A stretch of 64,000 nt of DNA from Sisyra terminalis. Its lineage: Eukaryota > Arthropoda > Insecta > Neuroptera > Sisyridae. Shown here piece after piece: positions 45,372 through 56,365 of the stretch. Where the stretch lies: assembly GCA_958496175.1 (NCBI GenBank), contig OY292275.1:62001-126000 (forward strand), read 5' to 3'. The notes below the pieces were generated by a model. That model searched no databases. It was not told the origin of the DNA and saw only the letters and a list, made by a program, of their open reading frames with translations. How positions within the stretch are numbered: the stretch's first letter is position 1; every line of letters starts with the position of its first letter. Position numbers and translations under genes: made by a program.

Positions 45372-45476
45372 CTCACATAATTTTCTATGTTTAGTTGTAA
45401 GTAAAAGGCTTTAGATTACAAAACAAGTACTGAAGTATAACAAATCAAAATCCGTAGCATACTGTTGTGCCATTGA

Positions 45477-45482
45477 AATAAA
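45477..45482 (+). terminator. CCCH gene poly(A) signal
   Basis: AATAAA 106 bases after the stop, the first canonical hexamer. Confidence 0.55.
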
Positions 45483-46469
45483 ATTATTTTTTACAGTTAA
45501 CTAAAGTATTTTTACACGCGGGTCCTTATCATAAGAATCTTTTTTTAGCGGCGTCATGAAACTAATAATCAGACTGAAATTTTATTAAATATTATGTCAA
45601 ATGAAAGTTGTTAGCGAGAAACTTCAAACGGCTGGAAGCTGAATGATTATTGGGAATGATTTGCATAGTACTAAAACCCCTAAAACACTATTGAGTCAAT
45701 CTCAACATTTGTTTTTCGGTAGAGGGAAAAAATCGCATTCATTCGCCCCTTAGATATGAAGTTTAAAAATCACAGCCATTAAAGTCACATATTTTTTAAA
45801 ACATAAAAATCTTCTAAATAAATATTTTCAAATTTTACAATCGAAAGAATATCCATATTAAAAGACAAGTAGTAATTTATCGCAAAAAATCTATTATATT
45901 AGATTGAATAGAATCAAAATGACAGTTGAAACTAATAACATGATAATTCAATTGCACTTCGCTCACACAATATGTGTTTACAATATTTATTTCCTGTCGT
46001 CGTCGACATATATGCAAACATATTACAAACTTAGCCTATTATTATTACTATTATTATGAGGAATAAAGTACATTAAAAATAAATATTTTTTGAAATTACA
46101 CAAAGCAATATTTAAAATAATCTTAGGAAAATCAATTGATAGATTATATTCCATTATATTTTTATATACTTAAATTAAAAACCAGTTTTTGATACAATTA
46201 GAATAATTTGTAGGACTTGGCTATTTAGTATTATTTGTAGATATCTCTACATATTTTTGTATTGATAAACGATTTGCTTATTATATATAGTGATATTAAA
46301 AGCAAATTCTGTTTATACTTGTATCACATTGTTGCTATCACAAACCCCTTACAATTGGTGATCTAGTTTAGGCACTACCGGAAGAGGCTACAGTAATGGA
46401 TTAAAAACATTATTATAATTATACCAAAGATGTATAACTTCTCAAGTATACACAACATTATTTAACTGA
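45483..46469. other. Spacer
   Basis: A+T-rich, nothing recognised. Confidence 0.4.
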
Positions 46470-47101
46470 CCGTCTTTTTCCGAAAATAAGACACTGTCTT
46501 ATTTTTTTTTTGGTTCAAAATACCCGCCATGGCTTATTTTCGTGGGAGGGCAAGTACTGGCTAAATTCCAAACTAGTAAACCTCTATTTCGACCCTTCAA
46601 CAGTGGTAGCAGCATATAATCAACCCACTTTCTTATAACTACTTGGGTGCACCACAAGGTTTATAAATCATACAGGTTGCTCCATTAGAAAAAAAAAATG
46701 ACGTCATATGAAGAATTTTGAAATTGAATCAGTCTTAAGATATGTACGAATTTCTTCTGGATACGTCACGTAGCCACCATGAGGCCACTTGTGTATTTTA
46801 TAAACCTTGGGTGCACCAGGCTTTTTTACTTTCAATGACATAAATTCCTGAAAAACGTTGAATCTGGTCTTTTTTACTACTTTAGTGATTAAAAATGACG
46901 AATTGCCAAAATACAGGTAACACGTGCACTATCGTAATCGGTAGAAGAAATGTAAATTGATGAGGAAGCCTTGTGGTGAGCCGTCGTTTGAGCTCCTTTC
47001 TTTTTTCATATTATTGTAACTAAGGCTTATTTTCGGGGGATGGCTTATATTAAAATAAGTTCTGAAAATCATGATATGGCTTACTTTCGGAAAAAGACAG
47101 T
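46470..47101. mobile_element. Family E element, copy 1 (contains D copy 4)
   Basis: Inverted ends CGTCTTTTTCCGAAAATAAG and the complement of CTTACTTTCGGAAAAAGACA. No coding frame. A second copy at 54105-54692 is collinear over its whole length, including the same D insertion at the same site. Confidence 0.68.
46655..46809. mobile_element. Family D palindromic MITE, copy 4
   Basis: Ends CAAGGTTTATAAATCATACA and ATTTTATAAACCTTG. 9-base duplication GGTGCACCA. Confidence 0.74.
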
Positions 47102-47210
47102 AGATTTATAAGAGATTAACATTTTCTGTAAGGTCTACAACCAGCATTTCTCAGTCTTATCACATAGAAGAAAAAATTTCAAAATAATTAAATAATCACC
47201 AAATCAAGTG

Positions 47211-48335
47211 TTAGCTTAATCCTACTCCACAAATTACTATTTCAGTCTGATTTCCCTCCATTAAACTAGTACTCTTAACAATCTTAACAGTTCTTTTTTC
47301 GCCACTTTTTCCATCCCCATTACTCATGGCAGGCGTGTCCATCAAAAGTCTGGTGTTGGGAATATTGTGCCAATATTTCCCCATAGCCGGTTCGACATTA
47401 TCGCCCGTCACACAATTCACCAAAAGCACACTCACGTGCCTTTCTTTGACTAATTGTTTCAATTTATTCGCCACAACATTTAAAAAACCGTGACGCTTGT
47501 CTTGATCGCTGAGGGGTAAAATCACCGATGGTAGCATATCAATCACGATCAATCGTATATTTTTGTTATTGGCTGGCGGTTTTAAAAGGTAATCCAATAT
47601 TGCAATGAGTTGGTGAATATCATCAATCATTTGTAGATAGATGTGACGAAACACATCGCCAATTACTTTCTAAAAAAAAAAAAAATGTATAAGTTTCTTA
47701 AATTTAATGGAAAAATGATTATGAACTTTATTTTTTGCTCCTTTTGCTAATAGGATGTGAGAGATTCGAGCTATGGAAAAGTCACGTTTTGTGTCAATGT
47801 AAAAGACATGTTGATTGTATTTTTGAATCACGTTGATTGTGAGAGTGAAACATAATTGCGTTTTGCCAGTTCCGGATAGTCCAAAAACTTCATAAATCTG
47901 TCCAGTGAAAAGGCCTCCTTCTAAGAGCTTATCCAGCCTAGAAATAATTAAATTTAATGTCTAGTTTTTTTATTGATAAATGAATTTTACTTTTCAACGC
48001 CCGTGGATAATAATGCTGTGTTAGCGATTAAAGTTTCGTAATATTCACGACCGGTGTACGAATTTGGTCCGTGATGCTTAACGATATTCTTCTTAATCAG
48101 TAAAATATTCTAAAGTTAAGGAAAAAGAAATTATAAATTTGATTATTTAAATTAAATATATATGTGATTAGTGGGGTTAAACCTTGAAGGTAAGTTTGGT
48201 GATTTTGACTAAATTGTCCGATGGCAAATTGAGAAAGTCAATGATGTGGACTACATTATTGGCGTTTAGGTTTTCAACAATATTTTTCGTTAGTAACGGA
48301 TGAATGGACGACGAAATTTTTGTTAAAGTTGCCAT
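47211..48335 (-). CDS. Rad51D: RAD51D homologue (RecA-like recombination paralogue)
   Basis: Four exons: 48335-48183, 48109-47991, 47937-47727 and 47669-47211, with phases 0, 2, 0; 313 residues (human RAD51D has 328). Exon 2 ends LLSTGVEK and exon 3 continues [19 protein letters not shown], exactly the entry into the RecA core of RAD51D. Walker A is GLSGTGKT at residues 110-117. Walker B is LIVID at 201-205. Near the end, [16 protein letters not shown] matches the RAD51D segment before the C-terminal strand. RAD51D acts in the BCDX2 complex of RAD51 paralogues, helping RAD51 load and protecting forks. The donor of exon 3 (AAA/GTTCAT) is weak but is the one that keeps the frame. Head to head with Domino. 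Confidence 0.88.
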
Positions 48336-48489
48336 TTGCTTTCGACATATAAAAATAAAATTGAAAAGATTTTTTAAAACAGTCGCCGGTGTCGGGATGA
48401 GTCTGCGTGTTGTTCGGCACGCGTGCGCACTGACGCCGATGTGAGCGGATCTAGGCGGCTACTTGCCCGTGTGTTGGGAATTCATCGCC
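48336..48489. promoter_or_regulatory. Short bidirectional promoter, RAD51D / Domino
   Basis: 154 bases between the RAD51D ATG (48335, -) and the proposed Domino ATG (48490, +). The Domino-proximal part is CpG-rich (GGCACGCGTGCGCACTGACG at 48416-48435), without a TATA box near it. The RAD51D-proximal part is A-rich. Confidence 0.55.
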
Positions 48490-48505
48490 ATGTCTCGAAA
48501 CGAAG
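48490..48505 (+). CDS. dom: Probable first coding exon of Domino
   Basis: ATG opens MSRNE and a GTGCGT donor follows after one extra base. Joined to the acceptor at 61503 it reads MSRNEDPFTMSDPNAGG without a shift. The frame match and the promoter position support it. With so few codons it could also be chance; translation would then start at the ATG at 61515. Confidence 0.5.
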
Positions 48506-50324
48506 GTGCGTCATTCATGTGAACGCATAAAATGTCTGCCAATATAACAGATAACTTTTGTGATTTGATCAAAACGTGGGGTTCCTATTTGTTCTCTAAC
48601 AATTGTTTCATACAAATGTGCTATTTATAAAACGGGATGGCGTGTACAAGTTGTTGATATTTGTGATTACATTATGGTAAGTTTTGGCTTGTTACAATCA
48701 AACTGTTAAAATGGCGACCGACCAATTTCCTTTGTGTGTTCCGCTGTAACTTATATAAGTGTGTTTTTTTGTTTTTGTCCGTTGAATATTATAATTGCTT
48801 TGTCGTCATCGATTAAATCGTTGCAGATTTTTTATAATTTCTTTTCAATGTATTTTTTGTCCAATGGCGACATTCTATAATTAAACCAGGAATTTTATTT
48901 TATTGGGAGTTTTACTAGATAGCGACGACGCGTTGTTGCCTACCACCCAACCGTACAGCCAAGTCGCGGGTAATATTCCGTATTGATTCTCTTGGGCGAA
49001 CAAACTGAAAAAAATCTAAGAAAAGTATTTTTAATTTTAAGTTATCTCAAATAATTCACATCATTTATTTTCCTCAAAAATATCACCACATAACCCTCTT
49101 TCAATATTTGCTGTTTTTTTTTGTTTTTTTCCCGGTACCCCTTTCCATATTTTTCACGATATCATACCCAAAAATATATTCGAAAATCGATTTAAAAAGC
49201 AAAATAATTCAATAAATAGAAGCAATTTTCTTTCATATATTATATTTTCTCAATTAAAAGTAATTTTTACATTCAAAGATAAAATAACATTAAAATATTT
49301 TCAATATCTTTAATACATTCTTTGCTAGTTTAGTAATATTTTATTTTACACTAAAAAAATCTTTCTACTTTTTCATTTATTTTTTTTGTTTTTTTGCGCG
49401 GGTTGTTCGAAAGTTCATCTAGCCGGCTTTTTTTTTGGCTTGGCTCTGATGAACGTACGCCTATGATTCGTCGTTTGATTAATCATTATATTGAACGAAA
49501 TTAAGAAAAGAAATAAAAAAAAAAACTATTTTCATTGTAAATTTTCGGTAAAAACTGTAAATGTTTATGTTGGGTGTCAATTTCATTTACTAACTAATGT
49601 ACCGTAAAAAGGTAATTGCACCGATCGAAGGCCAGTCTGGGTGTTACAGGCAATGGTTCTTAGAAGTTTTGATAACCAACCAGATTTAGAAAGATGTTCA
49701 ATTTAAAAAAAAAATATGATTATCATAATTTTTTGTTACTTAGAATCTTCAGCTTTGAATTATATATCAATTATGGTCAATGTTAGGCTTGTTTTTCTAT
49801 TTCTAATCGGAAAGTATTTTAATTTCCTTAAATTTCAAATGATTTTATATTGATTTTTGATTTAAGATATAATTTGAATTTTGCGCTTTTTTTTTTTATT
49901 AAATATTAATTTGGCAATGATAGCACTCTAGTAATGTATAAATTTTGGGTAATTATATTTTGTCTTTTTCTTTCTTGGCGATTTGAGCACATTTTATCTT
50001 TGTTGTATACAAAACGAACCATAAACTTCAAATTATTAAATAGATTTATTGTTTATTGATTATAATTGCAATCTAGTACTAAAACTTTCACGCTTTATAA
50101 TTTTGACGCTGTTAAAACATATGCTTCGAAATAAAATCCATATAAATTTACAGAATTTTGGTTTAAATAATACAAAAGTGTAAATGTAAATCAAAAATTT
50201 CGAGAAAATTTTTAATTTCATATTTGTGGGAATCCATTAATTGCGTGAGACGTTTAAGGGATGGGGGTGTCGAATAAAATCTCATACCATTGGATATGGG
50301 GGAGAATATGATCTTGGCTAATAT
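48506..50324 (+). other. Domino intron 1, first part
   Basis: A+T-rich. ACATTATGGTAAGTTTTGG at about 48669 is a good donor context after an ATG, but its phase would run into a stop in the 61504 exon. No repeat recognised. Confidence 0.4.
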
Positions 50325-50475
50325 CAAAGTTTGTAAATGACACAGGTTGCCCCATTAGAAAATAAATGACGTCATACGAAGAATTTTGATATTTTAATCA
50401 GTCTGAAGATATAAACGAATTTCTTCTGAATACGTCCGTGGTGCATGAGGCCACCTGTTTATTTTATAAACCTTG
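50325..50475. mobile_element. Family D palindromic MITE, copy 5
   Basis: Ends CAAAGTTTGTAAATGACACA and ATTTTATAAACCTTG. 9-base duplication GGCTAATAT / GGCAAATAT. Confidence 0.68.
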
Positions 50476-51281
50476 GGCAAATATCACGTATTTTTTTTTA
50501 AATAAATTTAATGTAGTCGAAGCATAGATTAGCTCATTTATATTGCAAGTACCCATTTTAAAAAAAAAATAAGTGGTATTTAGGAAGGGGGGTCGAGCAT
50601 AACTTCACGAAATCTTACCAAGGGTGGAGGGCGAATCGAAAATTAGCTAAAATTGTCTCATGTAATTAATGGGTGCCCCTTTTAGCTTACTATTTAGACA
50701 TGAAAAAATGTGGACCTATTGGTGGTATATGTAACATATGAACCGTTAATTTTGAAAATGCCTCAAGTCCATTTCAAGGACAGTCCATCCGATAACTTTT
50801 CAATTTGTAATTCGGCCAAATTATGTTCATATTGAAAGTATCTATTATTATATTTATCAACTTATTTGTTTTAATGTTAATTTTTGCTCAACAGTAATAA
50901 ATTCTTGATTAATTATTTATGTTTTCATAATTAAAAAAGAAGATCGAGTCGGAATCTTCCGTGAAATGGACTTGGACCACTTTCAAAATAAATAGCTCAT
51001 ATATTGAATAATTAGTTCAATTGGGAACTGATCACTTTGGCTACGACGTTTGGTGGTTAAAAAAGGTACTAGTTTTAGTGTTCATCTTAATTACACTAGT
51101 ATAGCGACCAGTAATTGTTTTTATTGAAATGAAAGTTATTAAATTTACTCCTTGTAAAAAAATAAAGGTAGAGTTAGTCTTTTAGAACTTGTTTTCGCTG
51201 ATTTTTCATTCACTTATTTGTTAATACAAGATAGAACACCCACTTGCATCCATTAAATACATTTTTCGCCTTAACCAACTA
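50476..51281 (+). repeat. Domino intron 1 with decayed fold-back repeat
   Basis: 50735-50800 and 50945-51005 are opposed copies of one block (CATATGAACCGTTAATTTTG; CACTTTCAAAATAAATAGCT), related to those near 29030-29250 and 15955. Confidence 0.45.
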
Positions 51282-52075
51282 TGCACGAGCATTTAATTTT
51301 TTTTCTGTTTTCCAAAGGAATTCTTGAATTTCGAGAACGTGTTCTTTTATATGGGAACTTTGTAGTTATAACGGTGTGAAATTCGCATTTTTCAAGATTT
51401 TGTCTGCGTTTATAACGTTTTTCTGTACTAAATTTGATTAAACTTAGTTGAAAGTTACCTTTGAAAAACGTAAATATTATATTTAAATAATAACATTTAC
51501 TTGATGTAAACTTATGGATATTTCTTTAGTTGCACACAATACGTAGCCATATTTTTAAGCCTAGCCTACTGGTCAGTCCTCCTAATGCAAAATCACAATG
51601 CTGTTTAGTTTTATGAATTCGAGTAGCAAATATATAAGAAAAAAGCATTGCAAAATAATGTTTCTTGACGTAAAAATTGGAGTTGATCATTTTATGCACG
51701 AGCATTTAATTTTTTTTTTCTGTTTTCCAAAGGAATCCTTGAATTTCGAGAACGTGTTCTTTTATATGGGAACTTTGTAGTTATAACGCTGTAAAATTCA
51801 CATTTTTCAAGATTTTTTCTGCATTTATAACGTTTTTCTGTACTAAATTTGATCAAACTTATTGAAAAGTTTCCTTTAAAAACGTAAATATAATAATTAA
51901 ATAATAACATTTACTTGATGTAAACTTATGGATAATTCTTTAGTTGCACACAATACGTAGCCATATTTTTAAGCCCAGCCTACTGGTCAGTTTTCAATAG
52001 AATTTATTTGATAAAATCACAATGCTATTTGGTTTTATGAATTCGAATAGCAAATATATATGGTAAAAATTGGAG
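51282..52075 (+). repeat. Direct tandem duplication, unit about 410 bases
   Basis: 51282-51640 and 51692-52065 are very similar over their length (TATGCACGAGCATTTAATTT; TTCGAGAACGTGTTCTTTTA; AAACTTATGGATA). Only small differences, so it is recent. Non-coding, in Domino intron 1. Confidence 0.75.
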
Positions 52076-53276
52076 TTGATTGTTTTGTAGCGTAAAAAAA
52101 TTCCCGATTGTTGCAAAATTATCTCTGTCCTAGCTGAATGTTCAACTGTCGAAAAAAAAGGAGTTTATGGTTTAATTTTAACGAGCCGAGAATTTTATTT
52201 CCGTTTTGAATAGATGCGGGAGCGTGATTGTTTTAAAATTTATTTTTAGATTGCCAATGCACCAGACGGTATGCTATTTAAAGTTGTTTTTATGTTTTCT
52301 TTTTTTTTTAATTTTCTTATCATTGCAAGGTATATTAAAGAAAATGTCAGGGTTTTTATTTGACCTTAAAGTTCATGTTGAGATACTGAACATATTTCGT
52401 GGGAATTTTTATAGTAGTTTTACTGTAATTAGTAGGTCTGCACCGATTAAACCGTATTGATATTCCGTACTTAATATTTATAACTTTTAATTAGGTACTT
52501 TTTAGTTTCCAAATTGAACTATAGTAACATCTTAGAAGAATTTGGTATGTGATATTATATAGCTCAAGTTTTTGTTCAAAGAATGCAACAGTTTATATCT
52601 TTTTAACTTGAAATAGAAAGATTTTTTTTGTTTAATAAATATTTATGCAAGTTTTTTTGAAGTGATTTGCCTCAGATTAACAACTGTTTAAATATATCTT
52701 TGAAAAAAAAATAGGTATCAGTTTTAAAATTTAAATATTTGCTTTGGTCGAAGAGAATTAAAAATTAAAATTGTCACCACCGGTTGTTATGTTAACGATT
52801 CAACAATCCTTTTATATAAAGACAGATATTATGTACGGAAAAGAAACAAGTCAAAGTTGTTATTCCATTATAATCATTGGGTTCTAAGAAAACGAAACAA
52901 AAGGCCTTATTTTTTAACATTGTGTGTTGAATCTTATAAAAGTACAAAGTGTTAATGTTACATGTATGGTTGGCAAAGTATAATATGTATTTCGAAATGG
53001 CGATGATAAATTTATTTTATACTTGGAATTGTGGAAAAATTTTCACACTGAAGAGTTCATATTAATTGGCAATAGGAAATTATTTTAAATTGGCTTGTCG
53101 GTTGGTGGTAGAGTTTATAACATTGTGCTAACACTGATTTTTCTTTAAGATATGTAAAAGAATACAATCAATTTATCTTTGTTCATAATATGAGGGGAAC
53201 TTTTATTTACATTTGAAAGATTTGAAAATACTTTGTGATTAATTTTAACAAGTTTATTAGTTGTAATTTGATATTA
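52076..53276 (+). other. Domino intron 1, no recognised content
   Basis: A+T-rich, no exon or repeat ends found. Confidence 0.4.
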
Positions 53277-53284
53277 CTTTAAAC

Positions 53285-53631
53285 CAGAGTTCCCCAAACT
53301 TTTTTGTGTCGTAGACCCCTTGCCATGTTTTTCCGTGTTGGGTAGACCCCCTACTTACCTGATATTGATTTCCTGTAAATTTCTAACTGCAGGGAAGATT
53401 AGTATTAAAACCTTAAAGTAAAAACATAGGTACTTTTATAACTTCTAATATTATAAGATAGTATGATGTAAGTAAATAGGTACTATGAGTGTATGTGTTG
53501 AGATCCACTATCGTGGACCCCCATTTTCATTTCATGGACCCCCAAATTTTTTTTCGCGGACGTAGACCCCTTGCAGGTTGTCATAGACAACCTGCTCTAG
53601 GGGTCGATATAGACCACTTTGGGAATCACTG
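53285..53631. mobile_element. hAT-type non-autonomous element
   Basis: Ends CAGAGTTCCCCAAACTTTTT and the complement of CCACTTTGGGAATCACTG. Exact 8-base duplication CTTTAAAC (53277-53284 and 53632-53639). Interior carries several TAGACCCC phrases. Confidence 0.8.
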
Positions 53632-54104
53632 CTTTAAACTTTAAGAAATTTTTATCAATTTTTCTATGACTGCTTCAACTTTATTAGATTTTTTCTTTGC
53701 ATTTCCTGTATGCTTATTAAACTAATAATTTTTGTACATGGCTGAACCCGGCAGAAGTTGTCCTGCCAGCCTATGGCTGTAAATAAGTAAATTGAATTTA
53801 GGAAAAAAGCTTGCGAATTATTAGAATCACCTCCTTTATGAATCCGCAGCATTCCTTGCTGTACCAATTATAACTTCATATACATTTATCAATTGATGTT
53901 TGAGAGACATTTCTACCTCTACTATACAATTACAACAATGAATTATTGACCGTTGGAAAAGCCGTTTTCTTGCGATCGCAGGTATATTACCAACGCAAGA
54001 AAAAGATTAAAACAATCGTTGAAGAGAATTGTATATCGTGGCAAAACTGTAGCTAAATCGAAGAACTTTTTGAGCTTTTGAAATCTACATAAACCAAAAC
54101 ATTC

Positions 54105-54692
54105 CGTCTTTTTCCGAAAATAAGACACTGTTTTACTTTCTTTTTTGGGTTCAAAATACGCGCCATGGATTATTTTCGGGGGAGGGCAGGTACTGGCCGA
54201 ATTCCAAACTAATAAACCTCGATTTCGACCCCTTAACAATGGTGGCAGCATATAATCAACCCACTTTCTTATAACTACTTGGGTGCACCACAAGGTTTGT
54301 AAATTACAGTTTGTTCCATTAGAAAAAAAATGACGTCATACGAAGAATTTTGAAATTGAATCAGTCTGAAGATATGTTCGAATTTCTTCTGGATAAGTCA
54401 CGTAGCCATCATGAGGCCACCTGTGTATTTTATAAACCTTGGGTGCACCAGACTTTTTTACTTTCAATGTCATAAATTCCTGAAACGCGTTGACTCTGGT
54501 CTTTTTTACCTTTAGTAATTAAAAATGACGAATCGTCAAAATACAGGTAACACGTGCACTATCGTAACTGGTAGAAGGAACGTAAATTCACGAGGAAGTC
54601 TTGTGGTGAACCCTCGTTTGAGCTCCTTTTTTTTCACATTATTGAAATTATGGCTTATTTTCGGAGGATGCCTTATTTTCAGAAAAAGGCGG
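54105..54692. mobile_element. Family E element, copy 2 (contains D copy 6)
   Basis: Inverted ends CCGTCTTTTTCCGAAAATAA and the complement of TTATTTTCAGAAAAAGGCGG. Collinear with 46470-47101. Confidence 0.68.
54291..54441. mobile_element. Family D palindromic MITE, copy 6
   Basis: Same position in family E as copy 4, with the same duplication GGTGCACCA. Confidence 0.72.
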
Positions 54693-54747
54693 TTTTAATT
54701 TTATATATATATAGATAAACGATAGATTATTCATTGTTTATTTAAAT

Positions 54748-54941
54748 CAGAGGTTGTCAAAGGTGGCCAACCCGTGAAATGCACCTGACTATTATAAAAT
54801 GTGTACATTTTAAAATGACTAAAGTGGTGAAAATTAGTAAATTTAGTATGGAGAATTTAACATATAACTTTAATGATGACCCGCGAAGTTATGATGAATT
54901 TCCGAAGTGGTCCGCAATATCATTTGGGTTGGCCACCTCTG
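54748..54941. mobile_element. hAT-type MITE
   Basis: Ends CAGAGGTTGTCAAAGGTGGC and the complement of GGTTGGCCACCTCTG. Imperfect 8-base duplication ATTTAAAT / CTTTAAAA. Confidence 0.6.
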
Positions 54942-54949
54942 CTTTAAAA

Positions 54950-55708
54950 TATGTTGATTTTTTTATAACTTAAAAAAGAACAGATATTTAAGTAAAGGGT
55001 TCAATTTATATCCAATTAATGGATTTGTTTATTTATTTTAATCGATCTTCTATATGCTAATTTTATTAATAATAATTAAACATAAATAGACAACCTTTTC
55101 TTCCGAAGAAAAATTAGTTGAACTTGATCACAAAGTTTTTATCGAATCAGTAAAGCTGTCTTCAGATTGGAACCATTAGTGAAATCAGAATAAAATATTG
55201 GTTCAACTATTTAAATTGGACTTGTTTGTGACCTTTATACTTATTGTTGGCGAAACACGACTAAAATGTACCTGAAAACAAAATATTATTAAAATTAATA
55301 AACCTGTTCTTTTGTTGCACGAAAGAATGCAAATAGGCAGAAATTGACGTTCGAATTATCAACCTTTGATCCATAATGATCAATATTGTGACCGAAACCG
55401 GCTGCATTCCATGCTGGTGTGAAATTCCCAACGATTCTCTACCTGCTATCAGCGGGTGGTGTGAAATCGCATAGTGAAAGCTTGAAGGCCAAAATGTGTG
55501 AAAAAGATAGGCTCAAAGGTGTTACTAATGGATTCGGAAAAAGGTGTTAATGTTATTATAATTGTCAACAAATAATAAATACCTCAAACTGGTTTTAAAT
55601 TCCTTAAACGATATATTTAAAGCTGCCATTCTCTCATTTTGGCCTTCAAGCTTTTACTATGTTATTTCATATCAACAGTTGGGCATATATTTGAATTTTT
55701 CGTATATG
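54950..55708 (+). other. Domino intron 1, no recognised content
   Basis: A block near 55480-55500 (GTGAAAGCTTGAAGGCCAAA) recurs inverted at 55635-55660, a small decayed fold-back. Nothing else. Confidence 0.4.
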
Positions 55709-55815
55709 TTTATATACAATAGATGATCAAATCTCAGATCTCAGCTTTTATTTTTTTTAAATCAGAAGACAATTCAGGTTGTTTAAAATCGGTTTTTTAT
55801 TTAATATTTTTTAAT

Positions 55816-55871
55816 ATTCAAATTAGCTACGTTTCGTTACGTATCATAACTTCATCAGGCTTCTTGATTCA
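55816..55871 (-). ncRNA. Hammerhead ribozyme, HR-B copy 6 left arm
   Basis: All parts intact on the - strand: ATTCAAGAAGC, CTGATGA, stem II GTTATG/CGTAAC (one G-U pair), GAAA, ACGT, A, GCTAATTTGAAT. Antisense to Domino. Confidence 0.68.
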
Positions 55872-55900
55872 CAAAAATAAAATATTTTCAAAAAATAATT

Positions 55901-55960
55901 TTGTGAAACAAAAAACCTGATGAAGTTACGATACGTAACGAAACGTAGCTAATTTGAATA
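55901..55960 (+). ncRNA. Hammerhead, HR-B copy 6 right arm, helix I damaged
   Basis: Core, stem II, GAAA, ACGT and cleavage base are perfect, but the upstream strand reads GAAACAAAAAAC instead of ATTCAAGAAGC, so helix I with GCTAATTTG is mostly lost. Sense to Domino. Confidence 0.5.
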
Positions 55961-56126
55961 GTACAAATATTAAATAAAAAAACTGATCTTAAACAATCTG
56001 AATTGTCTTCTTATTTATATACAATTTAATAATTTTTTTTATTTTAATATATTAAAAAGTCGCAGAAACAGCATGGGCTTGAGCCACACTTCTAGAGTAC
56101 ATAATAATTACAATAATTTTTATAGA

Positions 56127-56365
56127 GAGCCTACTGGTAGCCGAGTGGTCTAGGTGACCGCTCCAAAACCAGGAGATATCGTGCAAATTTTCAATAATTC
56201 TCGATAACGAATTTAATTAATCCTAGAGGCGCTAAATTACCTTAGTAATTATAAAATGACGGTAAATAAAAAATAAAAAAATTTTGACACAATACGGGGG
56301 GATCGAACCCACTACCTACTGGTTTTAGAGCGGTCACCTAGACCACTCGGCTGCTAGTAGGATGT
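56127..56365 (-). repeat. tRNA-derived fold-back repeat
   Basis: On the - strand 56360-56290 reads AGCCGAGTGGTCTAGGTG (box A of a Leu/Ser-type tRNA), then GTGGGTTCGATCCCCCC (box B). The tRNA first half is repeated inverted at 56137-56182. It is not a functional tRNA by folding; probably a SINE or tRNA pseudogene pair. Confidence 0.55.

Larger units (their letters stand above)
55721..56013. mobile_element. HR-B copy 6
   Basis: Extension at the left (AGATGATCAAATCTCAGATC), two inverted arms, exact 12-base duplication TTTATATACAAT (55709-55720 and 56014-56025). In Domino intron 1. Confidence 0.76.
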
